Source of the DNA: Egicoccus sp. AB-alg2
Lineage (GTDB): Bacteria > Actinomycetota > Nitriliruptoria > Nitriliruptorales > Nitriliruptoraceae
NCBI RefSeq assembly: GCF_041821065.1
Contig: NZ_JBGUAX010000001.1
Location: 248,001-312,000 of the forward strand
Reading direction: 5' to 3'
Length of the DNA: 64,000 bases
Shown here: piece after piece, positions 1-13,632 of the stretch
How the letters are laid out: each line of letters opens with the position of its first letter
Position numbering within the stretch: position 1 is the first letter of the stretch
Program-made: the position numbers and the translations under genes
Notes under the pieces: model-generated
Databases searched by the model: none
Told to the model about the DNA's origin: nothing
Seen by the model: only the letters and a program-made list of their open reading frames with translations

Positions 1-231
1 CGCGACGTGCACCGTACCGGCCGCCAGCGCCATCTTGTCCTCGGCCTCCACGACCGGAAGGGTGCCGCCACGGGCGAGGATCGGGGCGAGTTCGCTGCGG
101 ATTGGCTGGCGGTGCAGGACCAGCACCACGCTGGTGTCGTCCGGCAATCGCAGCCGCGGGAGGATGGCACGCGTTGCGCTGATGCCGCCCCACGAGCCAC
201 CGATGGCGAGCAGCCGCCGGACCTGGTTCAC
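1..231 (-). CDS. cheB: CheB-type protein-glutamate methylesterase (3' part outside window)
   Basis: This is the N-terminal 77 residues of a CheB methylesterase domain, which removes methyl groups from chemoreceptor glutamates. The start is GTG, overlapping the cheR stop codon as GTGA. The protein opens directly with the catalytic-domain nucleophile motif GGSWGG (residues about 11-16), followed by VLVLHRQP with the family histidine and EAEDKMALAAGTVHVA, which matches the conserved substrate loop. No receiver domain precedes it, so phosphorylation control as in enteric CheB is absent unless supplied in trans. It continues past base 1 of the window. Together with the upstream cheR and poly-HAMP kinase it probably forms one transcription unit. 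No chemoreceptor, CheA or CheW is visible here, so the methylation target may not be a classical chemoreceptor. Confidence 0.82.
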   Translation of the reverse strand, partial: MNQVRRLLAIGGSWGGISATRAILPRLRLPDDTSVVLVLHRQPIRSELAPILARGGTLPVVEAEDKMALAAGTVHVA

Positions 232-1090
232 GCCGCCATCCTCCGGTAGATCCGCACCTCGGCGTCGACGGGTTCGTAGCGGTCCTCGAGCCCGGAGCCG
301 ACCAACGACTCACGTGCGCCCAACGCCAGCATGCCCAGCGGGGCCAGGCTGTCGTCGAACAGCCGGTGCACGCGCTGCTGCAGACTGCGATCGAAGTAGA
401 TGAGCACGTTGCGACACAGGATGAGGTTGAACTCGTTGAACGTCCCGTCCGTGGCGAGGTTGTGGCGGGCGAACACCACCCCGTCGCGCAGCGTCGGATC
501 GAGCACCGCCCAGCGACCGTCGACCTCGTAGTACTGCGACAGGCCCTCGTGACCGCCGCCCTCGAGGTAGCTGGACGAGTAGTCCCGCATCTTGTCGAGC
601 GGCACCCGGCCCTGCTGCGCGCGGGCCAGTATCTCGTCGCTGACGTCGGTCGCGTAGATACGGACGCGGTCGGCCAGACCTTCCTCGCGCAGCAGGATGG
701 CCAGCGAGTAGACCTCCTCCCCCGAGGCGCAGCCGGCCACCCAGACCCGCACGAACGGGTACGTCGCCAGCACCGGCAGCACACGTTCGCGCAGCGAACG
801 GAAGAAGGGCGGATCGCGGAACATGCTGGTGACGGTCACCGAGAGGTCGACGCGCAGGCGCTCCATCGCCTGCGGGTCGTGGAGGATCGTCTCCAGCAGG
901 CCGGCCAGGCTGACCCGGCCCTCGGCCGTCACGCGCCGCCACAGCCGTCGACGCAGCGACGCCCGCGCGTAGTTGCGGAAGTCGTAGCCGTAGACGCGCT
1001 GGATGCCCTCGAGCAGCAGATCGAGTTCGACGTCCTCCACGGTGCCGGACGCGGCCGGGGTGACGCCCCGGGAGGCTCCCTGCTCGGCCA

Positions 1091-1091
<1 letters not shown>
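228..1091 (-). CDS. cheR: CheR-type protein-glutamate O-methyltransferase
   Basis: This 287-residue protein has the full CheR layout. An N-terminal all-alpha domain contains YDFRNYARASLRRRL. An SAM-binding domain follows, with VWVAGCASGEEVYSLAI (glycine-rich loop, about residues 110-126), YATDVSDEIL, and the NLILCRNVLIYFD motif near residue 235. CheR transfers methyl groups from S-adenosylmethionine to glutamates of receptor proteins. The ATG overlaps the kinase stop codon by one base (TGATG), and its own stop overlaps the cheB-like start, so translation of all three genes is probably coupled. The arrangement suggests the methylation pair acts on, or together with, the upstream multi-HAMP kinase. 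That link is inferred from order only. Confidence 0.93.
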
Positions 1092-6031
<4,940 letters not shown>

Positions 6032-6141
6032 CGTCGCCTCCTCGCCGGGCCGTCCGTGTCCCACGGTGGCGCGACGTTAGCCCGCCCCGCCCCGGCAGCC
6101 GCACGGTCGGCCGTCGTTCTGGCCGAGGCCTGACCCCGCGG

Positions 6142-6184
6142 CCGTGGTCGGTTCGGTCGACCGTGGTCGGCGGCTGCCTAGGTT
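6142..6184 (+). promoter_or_regulatory. Putative promoter and direct-repeat operator of the BCCT gene
   Basis: Two copies of CCGTGGTCGG occur at 6142-6151 and 6161-6170, spaced 19 bp start to start (about two helical turns). They lie just upstream of a -10-like TAGGTT at 6179-6184, so an upstream-binding regulator could sit on the repeats. Function is inferred. Confidence 0.35.
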
Positions 6185-6233
6185 CGATCGGGTACGGGCG
6201 GCGCGTGGCCGCCCCACCCCCGAAGGCCCCGTC

Positions 6234-7805
6234 ATGCGCACCGTTCTGGATCGTCTCGGCCTGCGCACGAACCCCGTCGTCTTCGGGGTGTCCGCCGCGC
6301 TGACCGTGCTCTTCATCGTCGTGACGATCGCGTTCACGGAGACGGTCGCGTCGACGTTCGAGACCGCGTCCGTGCAGCTGCTCGAGGCGACCGGCTGGTT
6401 CTACATCCTCGGTGTGACGACGTTCCTCGGCTTCCTGCTGTGGATCGCGTTCAGCCGCTACGGCCGGATCCGGCTCGGCGCGGACGACGACCGGCCCCAG
6501 TACAGCAACCCGGTGTGGTTCGGAATGCTGTTCGCGGCCGGGATCGGGACCATCCTGATGTTCTGGGGCGTGGCCGAGCCGATCTCCCACTTCGCCGAAC
6601 CGCCGCTGGGCGACGTCGAGCCCCGCTCGCTCGACGCCGCCACCGAGGCGATGAGCTTCACGCTCTACCACTTCGGGCTCCATACCTGGTCCATCTTCGG
6701 GCTGCCGGCACTCGGCTTCGCGTACATGGCCTACCGCCGTGGCCTGCCGATGCGCGTGAGCAGCGTCCTGCACCCGCTGCTCGGCGACCGCGTGCGGGGG
6801 CCCGTCGGCTGGGCGATCGACACCTTGGCCGTGCTCGGCACCCTGTTCGGTGTGGCAGTGTCGCTGGGGCTCGGGACCCTCCAGATCAACAGCGGGCTGG
6901 CCTACCTCACGCCCCTGGACGAGGGCCTGACGGTGCAGATGGGGCTCATCGCGCTCGTCACCGCCGTCGCGGTGGTCTCGGTCGCCCTCGGTTTGGACCG
7001 GGGCATCCGCCGGCTGTCCAACCTCAACATCGGGCTCGCGGTCACGCTGCTGGTCTTCGTGGTCGTCTTCGGTCCGACGCTGCTGATGCTGCGCGGCATC
7101 GTGGAGTCGACCGGCAACTACCTGACCAGCCTGCCGTTCCTCGCGTTCTGGACCGACGCGCTGGAGGACACGGGCTGGCAGCGCAACTGGACCGTCTTCT
7201 ACTGGGCGTGGACGATCACGTGGGCGCCGTTCGTCGGCATCTTCATCGCACGCATCTCCAAGGGCCGCACCATCAAGGAGTTCGTCCTGGGGGTGCTGTT
7301 CCTGCCGACCGCGTTCACCATCATCTGGTTCGCGAGCTTCGGCCTGGCCGCCATCGACCTCGACCTCACCCAGGACGGGGCCATCAGCGACGCGGTCGTG
7401 GACGACGTGCCGGTGTCCCTGTTCGTCTTCCTGGAGAACTTCCCGCTCGCCGGGATCGTGTCGGGCCTCGCCGTGCTGATCGTGGTCATCTTCTTCACGA
7501 CGTCGTCCGACTCCGCCTCACTCGTGGTGGACATGTTGTGCTCCAGCGACGTGGACGACGACCCACCGACGCGCCAGCGTGTGTTCTGGGCCGTCGTCGA
7601 GGGGGCGGTCGCCGCCACGCTGCTGGCCATCGGCGGCCTGGAGGCGCTGCAGGACGTGATCACGGTGCTCGGCTTCCCGTTCTTCGTCCTGGGACTCGTG
7701 ATCATCTGGAGCCTGCTGCGGGCGCTGCGCAGCGAACCACTGGATCCCACCGGCCCGCGACGCCGACGGCGCGCCGACGCGCCAGATCGGGCCGGCCAGG
7801 CCTGA
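6234..7805 (+). CDS. BCCT-family betaine/carnitine/choline transporter
   Basis: This 523-residue integral membrane protein has about 12 hydrophobic segments, typical of the BCCT (BetP/OpuD) family of secondary transporters for glycine betaine and related trimethylammonium compounds. Family signatures include the glycine-rich stretch AAGIGTILMFWGVAEP in the third helix region, where BetP has its GMGIG sodium/substrate motif. A second is the tryptophan-rich helix VFYWAWTITWAPFVGIFIAR followed by SKGRTIKEF. The ATG at 6234 directly precedes a charged N-terminus. A TAGGTT -10-like hexamer lies at 6179-6184. The long C-terminal osmosensing tail of BetP is short here. It ends three bases before the convergent protease stop. 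A role in osmoprotection is expected from the family; the exact substrate cannot be read from sequence. Confidence 0.93.
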   Translation: MRTVLDRLGLRTNPVVFGVSAALTVLFIVVTIAFTETVASTFETASVQLLEATGWFYILGVTTFLGFLLWIAFSRYGRIRLGADDDRPQYSNPVWFGMLFAAGIGTILMFWGVAEPISHFAEPPLGDVEPRSLDAATEAMSFTLYHFGLHTWSIFGLPALGFAYMAYRRGLPMRVSSVLHPLLGDRVRGPVGWAIDTLAVLGTLFGVAVSLGLGTLQINSGLAYLTPLDEGLTVQMGLIALVTAVAVVSVALGLDRGIRRLSNLNIGLAVTLLVFVVVFGPTLLMLRGIVESTGNYLTSLPFLAFWTDALEDTGWQRNWTVFYWAWTITWAPFVGIFIARISKGRTIKEFVLGVLFLPTAFTIIWFASFGLAAIDLDLTQDGAISDAVVDDVPVSLFVFLENFPLAGIVSGLAVLIVVIFFTTSSDSASLVVDMLCSSDVDDDPPTRQRVFWAVVEGAVAATLLAIGGLEALQDVITVLGFPFFVLGLVIIWSLLRALRSEPLDPTGPRRRRRADAPDRAGQA

Positions 7806-7808
7806 CCG

Positions 7809-9095
7809 TCAGAACCCGCTGACGTCCAGCAGTGGCTCCGGATAGGCGTCGGGGTCCTCCGGGAGCGGGCCCGGCTCGCCGGCGGCCAGCAGATCGTCCC
7901 GGACCTGCGCCGGTGTCGACTGCGGTGTCGTCGCGCGCAGCAGTGCCACGGCGCCCGCCACGTGGGGGGCGGCCATGCTCGTGCCGTGCATGACGCCGTA
8001 GCCGCCACCTGCCACGGTCGAGCGGATGCACACGCCCGGGGCGGCGACGTCGACGGCCGATCCGTGGTTGGAGAAGAAGGCCAGCGTGTCGTCGACCTCC
8101 GGCAACGGCGCTTCCGGACAGTCGGGCGCGGCGGTCCCGCCCGGCTCGCCGTCGAAGTCGGCGTAGGCGGACACGGTGATCACCTCGGGGTAGCCGCCCG
8201 GGACCACGTAGCGTGCGTCGATGCTGCGGTTGCCGGCCGCGGCGACGAACGTGACCCCGCGCTGGACGCCGAGGCAGATCGCCCGGTGCAGCGGATCGGG
8301 GGGCTGGCCGTCGACGACCCCACAATCCGCCGTCACGGGCGCGTCGCGGCGCGCCTCCAGACTGAGGTTGGCGACGTCGATCGTGTCGGCGTTGTCCGCC
8401 ACCCACTCCACGGCGCAGACGAGCGAGGACAGGCGGATGTCGCCCTGCAGGTCCGCCACCCGGATCGACCAGATCCGCGCGCCCGGCGCGACCCCGACCA
8501 CGCCGGCGTCGTCGTCCAGCGCGGCGGCGATGCCGGCGACGTGGGTCCCGTGGTCGCCCATCGGCCGGGCCGGGAAGGCCGGTGCCGCACACCCGATGGT
8601 CTCCACGACGTGCAGGTCGGGATGGTCCGGGTCGACCCCGGCGTCGATGATCGCGACGTCCGCGTCGACCCGTTCGTCGAACCCGTCGATCGCGGCGGTC
8701 GGGCTCTCCAGGCCGCCGACCCGACGTACGCCCGTGCTCACGGTCTGCTCCTCGGCGACGAACCGGGAGGCTGCCGGCACCGCCTCGGCCTCGTCGGGCG
8801 GCACGTGGAACTCGTGATCGGCCACCAGCACCTCGACGTCGCGGTCGCGCTCCAGGGCTCGTGACTGGGTGGCGGTGAGGTCGGCGGCGAAGCCGTCCAG
8901 CGTCTCCGTGTAGACATGACCGGTCTCCACGCCGTGACGCGCGGCCACCACCGCCGCGTCGGCGCCCTCACGGACCACCACCACGTAGGGCGGTGCCGGC
9001 GCGGACGCCACCGCGGCGGTGACCCCGGGGCCGGCCGCCACGGCGCCGATCGCGGCGGTCAGCGCGACACGCGCATGCCACGTCGTCACGGACAT
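7809..9095 (-). CDS. Secreted subtilisin-like serine protease (S8 family)
   Basis: This 428-residue preproprotein begins with a signal peptide of about 30 residues. An I9-type inhibitor prodomain follows (YVVVVREGADAAVV ... LDGFAADLTATQ), then an S8 catalytic domain with all triad motifs: Asp in AIIDAGVDPDHPDL (near 148), His in GDHGTHVAGI (near 182) and Ser in HGTSMAAPHVAG (near 373). The oxyanion Asn is in FVAAAGN. Several cysteines are consistent with a secreted, disulfide-containing enzyme. I chose the ATG at 9095 because GGGGGAG sits just upstream and the signal peptide starts there; a longer upstream frame runs toward the tRNA gene and is not credible. A TAGCGT -10-like element is at 9133-9138. 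It converges on the BCCT gene. Confidence 0.93.
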   Translation of the reverse strand: MSVTTWHARVALTAAIGAVAAGPGVTAAVASAPAPPYVVVVREGADAAVVAARHGVETGHVYTETLDGFAADLTATQSRALERDRDVEVLVADHEFHVPPDEAEAVPAASRFVAEEQTVSTGVRRVGGLESPTAAIDGFDERVDADVAIIDAGVDPDHPDLHVVETIGCAAPAFPARPMGDHGTHVAGIAAALDDDAGVVGVAPGARIWSIRVADLQGDIRLSSLVCAVEWVADNADTIDVANLSLEARRDAPVTADCGVVDGQPPDPLHRAICLGVQRGVTFVAAAGNRSIDARYVVPGGYPEVITVSAYADFDGEPGGTAAPDCPEAPLPEVDDTLAFFSNHGSAVDVAAPGVCIRSTVAGGGYGVMHGTSMAAPHVAGAVALLRATTPQSTPAQVRDDLLAAGEPGPLPEDPDAYPEPLLDVSGF

Positions 9096-9192
9096 CGCTC
9101 CCCCCGTGGTCACCTCGTCCGGTCGGCGACCAACGCTACGGCGGGCCGCCGCGCCGGGAAGAGGCAGGTGCCCTGGAGCCGCCGCAACGATG

Positions 9193-9220
9193 AACGCCCC
9201 CGACCGGAGTCGGGGGCGTT
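9193..9220 (-). terminator. Intrinsic-type hairpin behind tRNA-Leu
   Basis: An 11-bp perfect inverted repeat (arms 9193-9203 and 9210-9220) with a six-base loop lies 16 bases downstream of the tRNA 3' end. There is no long U-tract, as is common in high-GC actinobacteria. Confidence 0.75.
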
Positions 9221-9236
9221 CAGATGCTGTCGATCG

Positions 9237-9320
9237 TGCGCGAGAGAGGACTTGAACCTCCACCCTCTTTCGAGGACACGGCCCTCAACCGTGCGCGTCT
9301 GCCTATTCCGCCACTCGCGC
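9237..9320 (-). tRNA. tRNA-Leu (anticodon GAG)
   Basis: The reverse strand folds as an 84-nt class II tRNA. The acceptor stem is GCGCGAG/CTCGCGC. The anticodon stem CACGG/CCGTG carries loop TTGAGGG, so the anticodon is GAG. A long variable arm (CCTC..GAGG) and a T arm GGAGG-TTCAAGT-CCTCT follow. The long variable arm and anticodon identify leucine, reading CUC and CUU. The 3' CCA is not encoded. A hairpin terminator follows. Confidence 0.95.
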
Positions 9321-9470
9321 GTGACCGGGCGTGAGCCGCCCGTGGAGGCGCGAAGCGTAGCCGCTCCGCCAGGGACCCGCCAACGCGCGGACGAGTCCGC
9401 GACCGGCCCCGTGAGGCACGACGACCGGTCGTCGGCGCGTGCTGCGAAGAGGTTCTCGGGCCGCCCACCG

Positions 9471-11372
9471 TCAGTCGCTCGCGAGCCCGACGCGGGCCAG
9501 GTCGACGCGCCCGAACGCGTCCCAGCGCAGGCCCTCGACCTCCGGCGCAACCGCTCGGGACTGGCGGTACCACAGCAGCGGCATGACCGGCAGGTCGTCG
9601 AGGATGCGCTGCTCGGCCTCGCGCCAGAGGGCACGGGCCGCCGCCGGATCCGCCTCGGCACGGGCCTCCTCGAGCAGCGTGTCCACCTCGCCGTCGCGGT
9701 AGCCCGTCAGGTTGTCGCGGCCGGTCTCGGCGCCGTGGAACAGCGGCACCAGGTAGGCACCCGGGTCGGGCTCGTTGGTGTCCCAGCCGACCCGGAACAG
9801 CCCGGCCTCGCCGTCACGCACCCGCTCGACGAACGCCGGCAGGTCCAGCGCCTGGAGGTCGACCGCGATGCCGAGGGTCGCCTCGATGTCGGCAGCCATC
9901 CGCTCGGCGATGGCGCTGTGGGTGCGGCCGCGGTTGTGCGTCAGGGTGATCCGCGCGAGGTCCTCGGGCAGCGGCGGCTCCTCGTCCTGCGCCGACGCGG
10001 CCGCGTCGTCGGCCACCTCGCCGGCCGCGTCGTCGGCCGCAGCGCCGGCGGTTCCGTCACCGGCCGGGCGAGGTTCTGCGTCGGTGCCGCTCTGCGCGTC
10101 GCCGGCGCCGTCCTCGGGTGCCTCGCTGCCCTCCGACGGCCCGTCCGCCGCCTCGTCCGTCGCCGCGTCGGCCGCCTCGTCTGCCGGTGGCGAGCCCGGC
10201 GACCGTTCGGCGACGACCTCGGCCCACAGGGCCCGGGCCTCGTCCGGGTCGTGGCGGCAGTCGCCGCAGGCGCGCGCCTGGGAGCCCGGTACCGGTGGCG
10301 GCACGATCCCGAAGGCGGGCACGCGGGCGCCGGCGAGCACCTCGTTGGCCAGCTCCGTGCGGTCGATCGCCAGCGACAGCGCCCGGCGAACGCGGAGGTC
10401 GTCGAACGGTGGCTGGTCGACGTCGAAGCCGTAGAGGTAGGTCGTCGCCGTGATGCCGTCGAGCAGACCGGGTCCGCTGTAGCCGTCGGGCGAGGCGCCG
10501 AAGGTCTCGCGCGCCTCGTCGAGGCGATCGGTGGGGACCTCGGCGACGTGCAACTGCCCCTCGAGCAGGTCGTCCCACTGCGCGTCGCGGGTGGTGTCGT
10601 CGGGATAGACGGACAGCACCACCTCGTCGAGCAGCGGTGGCCGATGATGGTCGGCGTTCCGGGTCAGTCGCAGGAACTGGCCGGGCTCGCGCGGCTCGGT
10701 CATCGCGAACGGTCCGTTGCCGACGGGTCGGGCAGCGAAGCCATCGGGATCCCGGTCGGCGACCTCGGGCAGCGGCACCAGGCTCGGGTCGGCCAGGGTG
10801 CGCAGGAAGCCCGGCTGCGGCGAGCTGAGCCGGATCTCCAGGGTGGACTCGTCCACCGCCCGCAGCCCGGGAACGGCGCCGCCCTGCTGCTGCACCTGAT
10901 CGGCGCCGACCACGGGCTCGAGCAGGTGACCCAGGTACGACGGTGGCCGGGCGGTCCCGTCGAGGAGCCGGGTGAAACTGCGCTCGAAGTCCTGGGCGGT
11001 CACGGGGGTGCCGTCGTGGAAGCGGGCCTCCCGCAGGTGGAAGACGAAGCGGCGACCATCCTCGTCGACCTCCCACCGTTCGGCCGCGGCCGGCACCACG
11101 GCGAGCGCGTCGTCCAGCCGCACGAGCGGGTCGAAGAGGGCGCCGACGACGAGGTCACCCTCGTCGTCGGCGACGAAGCGGGGATCGATGCTGGCCGGGT
11201 CCACCGTCAGCGCGATCCGCAGCGTGCCACCGACGCCGCTGGCCGCCGCCGGCGGAGCAGGAGCCGTCGCGGGCGAGGGCGCCTGGGCCGGACCGGTGGC
11301 CGGACGTCCCGTGCAGGCCGCCACCAGCATGGCGGCCAGCGCCAGCCACGCGACGGAGCGCGCGGCGGGCAC
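9471..11372 (-). CDS. Orphan family-5 solute-binding lipoprotein with acidic insert
   Basis: This protein of about 633 residues belongs to the extracellular solute-binding protein family 5 (peptide/nickel binding). Its lipoprotein signal has the lipobox LVAAC (Cys20) and is followed by an Ala/Pro linker. Family signatures are FHDGTPVTAQDF, PVGNGPFAM and DDLRVRRALSLAIDR. Unusually, residues about 389-464 form an acidic Ala/Asp/Glu/Gly-rich low-complexity stretch inside the periplasmic-type domain. No permease or ATPase gene adjoins it, so it must use a transporter encoded elsewhere or have another role. The GTG at 11372 is the most plausible start; it lies five bases after the secG stop, so it probably depends on the secG transcript. 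A TTG one codon upstream is the alternative. Confidence 0.85.
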   Translation of the reverse strand: MPAARSVAWLALAAMLVAACTGRPATGPAQAPSPATAPAPPAAASGVGGTLRIALTVDPASIDPRFVADDEGDLVVGALFDPLVRLDDALAVVPAAAERWEVDEDGRRFVFHLREARFHDGTPVTAQDFERSFTRLLDGTARPPSYLGHLLEPVVGADQVQQQGGAVPGLRAVDESTLEIRLSSPQPGFLRTLADPSLVPLPEVADRDPDGFAARPVGNGPFAMTEPREPGQFLRLTRNADHHRPPLLDEVVLSVYPDDTTRDAQWDDLLEGQLHVAEVPTDRLDEARETFGASPDGYSGPGLLDGITATTYLYGFDVDQPPFDDLRVRRALSLAIDRTELANEVLAGARVPAFGIVPPPVPGSQARACGDCRHDPDEARALWAEVVAERSPGSPPADEAADAATDEAADGPSEGSEAPEDGAGDAQSGTDAEPRPAGDGTAGAAADDAAGEVADDAAASAQDEEPPLPEDLARITLTHNRGRTHSAIAERMAADIEATLGIAVDLQALDLPAFVERVRDGEAGLFRVGWDTNEPDPGAYLVPLFHGAETGRDNLTGYRDGEVDTLLEEARAEADPAAARALWREAEQRILDDLPVMPLLWYRQSRAVAPEVEGLRWDAFGRVDLARVGLASD

Positions 11373-11377
11373 CAAGG

Positions 11378-11605
11378 TCAGAGCAGGACGACGAGGGCGC
11401 AGTTGGTGAGGCCGAAGAGGACGGCCGTGACGATCGTCAGCCGGTCCAGGTTGCGCTCGACCACTGCGGAGCCCTGCAGGCCGCCGCCGACGCCGCCGCC
11501 GAACATGTCGGACAGTCCGCCGCCCTGCCCGCGGTGGAGCAGGATGAACAGGATCAGCACGAGCGACAGCAGCACGTGCAGGGTGACGAGGATGCCGACG
11601 AGCAC
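11378..11605 (-). CDS. secG: Preprotein translocase subunit SecG
   Basis: This 75-residue protein has two hydrophobic helices, about residues 3-23 and 53-73. They are separated by the SecG-typical loop HRGQGGGLSDMFGG, where the family has GKGGGLG(S/A)xFGG. SecG assists SecYE-mediated protein export at the membrane. The start is GTG. A TACCCT -10-like element lies at 11646-11651. In most actinobacteria secG directly follows tpiA; here about 10 kb separate them on the same strand, which suggests insertion of the intervening genes. The solute-binding protein gene follows after five bases. Confidence 0.93.
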   Translation of the reverse strand: MLVGILVTLHVLLSLVLILFILLHRGQGGGLSDMFGGGVGGGLQGSAVVERNLDRLTIVTAVLFGLTNCALVVLL

Positions 11606-11695
11606 GGAGGATCCCTCGGAGGACTTGGACAGCGGACGAACGGCGAGGGTAGCAGCGCCTCGCCGGCGGCCCGGGTGCCGGCGCCGCCGGCGCGG

Positions 11696-13066
11696 TCACT
11701 GCGCGCGCTGCAACCAGTACACCCGGAAGCCGTCCCCCGCCTGGCCGCCGGACACGACCGGGGTCGCTCCCTGCCACCGGTTCGTCAGCGCGTCGTCGAC
11801 CCGGATGTCCGGACGCGGCCGCAGCCCGAGGCCGACGTGCCGCTCGACGGCGGGACAGGCGGCGGCGTCCTCACCACACGCCCGCAGCGTGCTGCGCCGG
11901 TTCTCGTAGCTGCGCTCGTCGAGTTGTGCGACGCCGACCACGCTCGGCTGGCCGACCTCGAGGTTGCTGCGTCGGTACACCCCGAACGCGCGGGCCGGCG
12001 CGGACGGCAGGGTCGCGTCGGTCGACGAGACCTGTGTGGTGGCCGACCAGACCACCGCGACGGCGTCGCGCTGGTGCTCGGCGCCGGTCAGGACGGTCGG
12101 GACCACCAGCGCCGCCGTGACGGCGACCACGACCGCGCCCGAGACGGCCCCCGACTCCACGAGCCGGCGTCGTGTCGTGACCGGCGGCTGCTCCTCGACC
12201 AGCAGCCGGACCCGGTCGACGAGCGACCCGCCGGGCGCGAGCGCCGCGCAGGGGTGGGGCGCCGACGGGCCCGCCTCGATCACCTTCAGCAGCCCGCTGG
12301 CCAGCGCACCCGGTCGTTCGGTGACCGCGACGGCGACCTGGTCGGCGGCGAGCTCGCGTTCACGGTGCAGCTGGCGGACCGCCCAGCCGCCGCCGGGCAC
12401 GAAGAAGGTGAGGTCGCGGACGGCCCCGAGCAGACCCGACACGAGGTTGTCGCGGCGACGGACGTGGGCCAGCTCGTGCGCGATGACCCCTTCGAGCTCG
12501 GCCGGGTCGAGCCGCTCGACCAGGTCCTCGCCGAGCAGCACCACCGGCCGCCGCGTGCCGACCACCAGCGCACCGCCGGGACAGCTCGGCAGCAGCGCGA
12601 CCGCCGGGGTCGGCACCTTGAGCCGTCCGGCCAGCCGGGCCGCGATCGCCTGTGCCGCCGGCGAGGAGCGGCCCTCGCGAAGCGCCAACAGGGCGTGCCG
12701 CCGGGCCGTGCGGAACGCACGGCTCCGCCGCCACACCCGCCGACCGGCGACGCCCGCCCACAGCCCGACCAGCAGCGGCGCCGCGATCGGCGCGAAGTGC
12801 AGGTAGCCGTCGCGCACGGGGATCGGCAGGGCGTCGGCCGCTTCGACCGGCAGCATCAGCGACGGCAGGTGCAGACTCCCCCACGTCAGCAGCACCACCC
12901 CGCCGACCGCCGTGGCCGGCGCCAACGCGGTGGCGACCCGCACCGAGGGTGCCCGCAGGCCCGTGCGCAGCAGGCTGCGCACGAGGACCATGCACCCCAG
13001 GGTCGCGAGGATCGCGCGAACCGCCACCGACTCCAGCGGCAGCGTCAGCAGGACACCGAGGTCCAC
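11696..13066 (-). CDS. M56/M48-family membrane metallopeptidase (BlaR1-like)
   Basis: This 456-residue protein has several N-terminal membrane segments and a zinc-protease core GVIAHELAHVRRRDN (HExxH near residue 196), with a downstream acidic ligand region in RERELAADQVA. A further hydrophobic segment near residue 320 is followed by about 120 extracytoplasmic residues. In BlaR1/MecR1 such proteases inactivate a BlaI-type repressor after signal binding. Here the C-terminal region is not a recognisable penicillin-binding sensor, so the signal is unknown. The GTG start lies five bases after the stop of the blaI-like gene, so the two genes form one operon, as is usual for the family. Confidence 0.88.
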   Translation of the reverse strand: MDLGVLLTLPLESVAVRAILATLGCMVLVRSLLRTGLRAPSVRVATALAPATAVGGVVLLTWGSLHLPSLMLPVEAADALPIPVRDGYLHFAPIAAPLLVGLWAGVAGRRVWRRSRAFRTARRHALLALREGRSSPAAQAIAARLAGRLKVPTPAVALLPSCPGGALVVGTRRPVVLLGEDLVERLDPAELEGVIAHELAHVRRRDNLVSGLLGAVRDLTFFVPGGGWAVRQLHRERELAADQVAVAVTERPGALASGLLKVIEAGPSAPHPCAALAPGGSLVDRVRLLVEEQPPVTTRRRLVESGAVSGAVVVAVTAALVVPTVLTGAEHQRDAVAVVWSATTQVSSTDATLPSAPARAFGVYRRSNLEVGQPSVVGVAQLDERSYENRRSTLRACGEDAAACPAVERHVGLGLRPRPDIRVDDALTNRWQGATPVVSGGQAGDGFRVYWLQRAQ

Positions 13067-13071
13067 TGGGC

Positions 13072-13473
13072 TCAGCGCTCGGCGCTGCGACGGCGCTCGA
13101 CCGCCGCCCGGAGCTCGTCGAGCGTGACCCCGTCCACGTCGTCGACGACGTCGGCGAGGTAGGCGGCCGCCGGCTCGGGATACCGCTCGAAGAGCCAGGA
13201 CAACACGTCCCCGACTGCCGCCTGGGCGTACTCCTCGCGGCTGATCGCCGGCCGGTACCGATGGGCCAGACCGGCCGTGTCGCGCTCCAGCAGCCCCTTG
13301 CTGGCCAGCCGGGCCATCGTCGTCATGACCGTCGTGTAGGCGATACCGCGCACCTTGGCGAGCTCGTCGTGGACGTCACGGACGGTGGCGTCACCGAGGC
13401 GCCAGGACACGTCCATGACCTCCTGCTCGAGCGGCCCGAGCAGGGTCTCGAGGGGTTCGTTGCGTCGTGTCAT
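13072..13473 (-). CDS. BlaI/MecI-family transcriptional repressor
   Basis: This 133-residue winged-helix protein has typical BlaI features: LGPLEQEVMDVSWRLGDATV at the start, then VHDELAKVRGIAYTTVMTTM, which is the recognition helix region, and LASKGLLERD. The C-terminal half forms the dimerisation helices (FERYPEPAAAYLADVVDD). Such repressors bind palindromic operators and are cleaved or inactivated by a partner M56 protease, which follows immediately. A TAGGCT -10-like element lies at 13524-13529 about 51 bases upstream. The gene is divergent from the MFS exporter at 13720, which is the natural candidate for a co-regulated target. Confidence 0.9.
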   Translation of the reverse strand: MTRRNEPLETLLGPLEQEVMDVSWRLGDATVRDVHDELAKVRGIAYTTVMTTMARLASKGLLERDTAGLAHRYRPAISREEYAQAAVGDVLSWLFERYPEPAAAYLADVVDDVDGVTLDELRAAVERRRSAER

Positions 13474-13632
13474 CCCCGCACCTCGCTTCCGAGCGGGCAG
13501 GCCCCGCCCGCATCGCCTCCGGGAGCCTAGCCCGCCCGGGGCCTCCTGGACAGGGACGGTCGACGTGCGCGGATGCCCGCCACGGAACACGCCGCCCATC
13601 GTGCGCCACGCGCCCCGTGACTGGCGAGGGAC

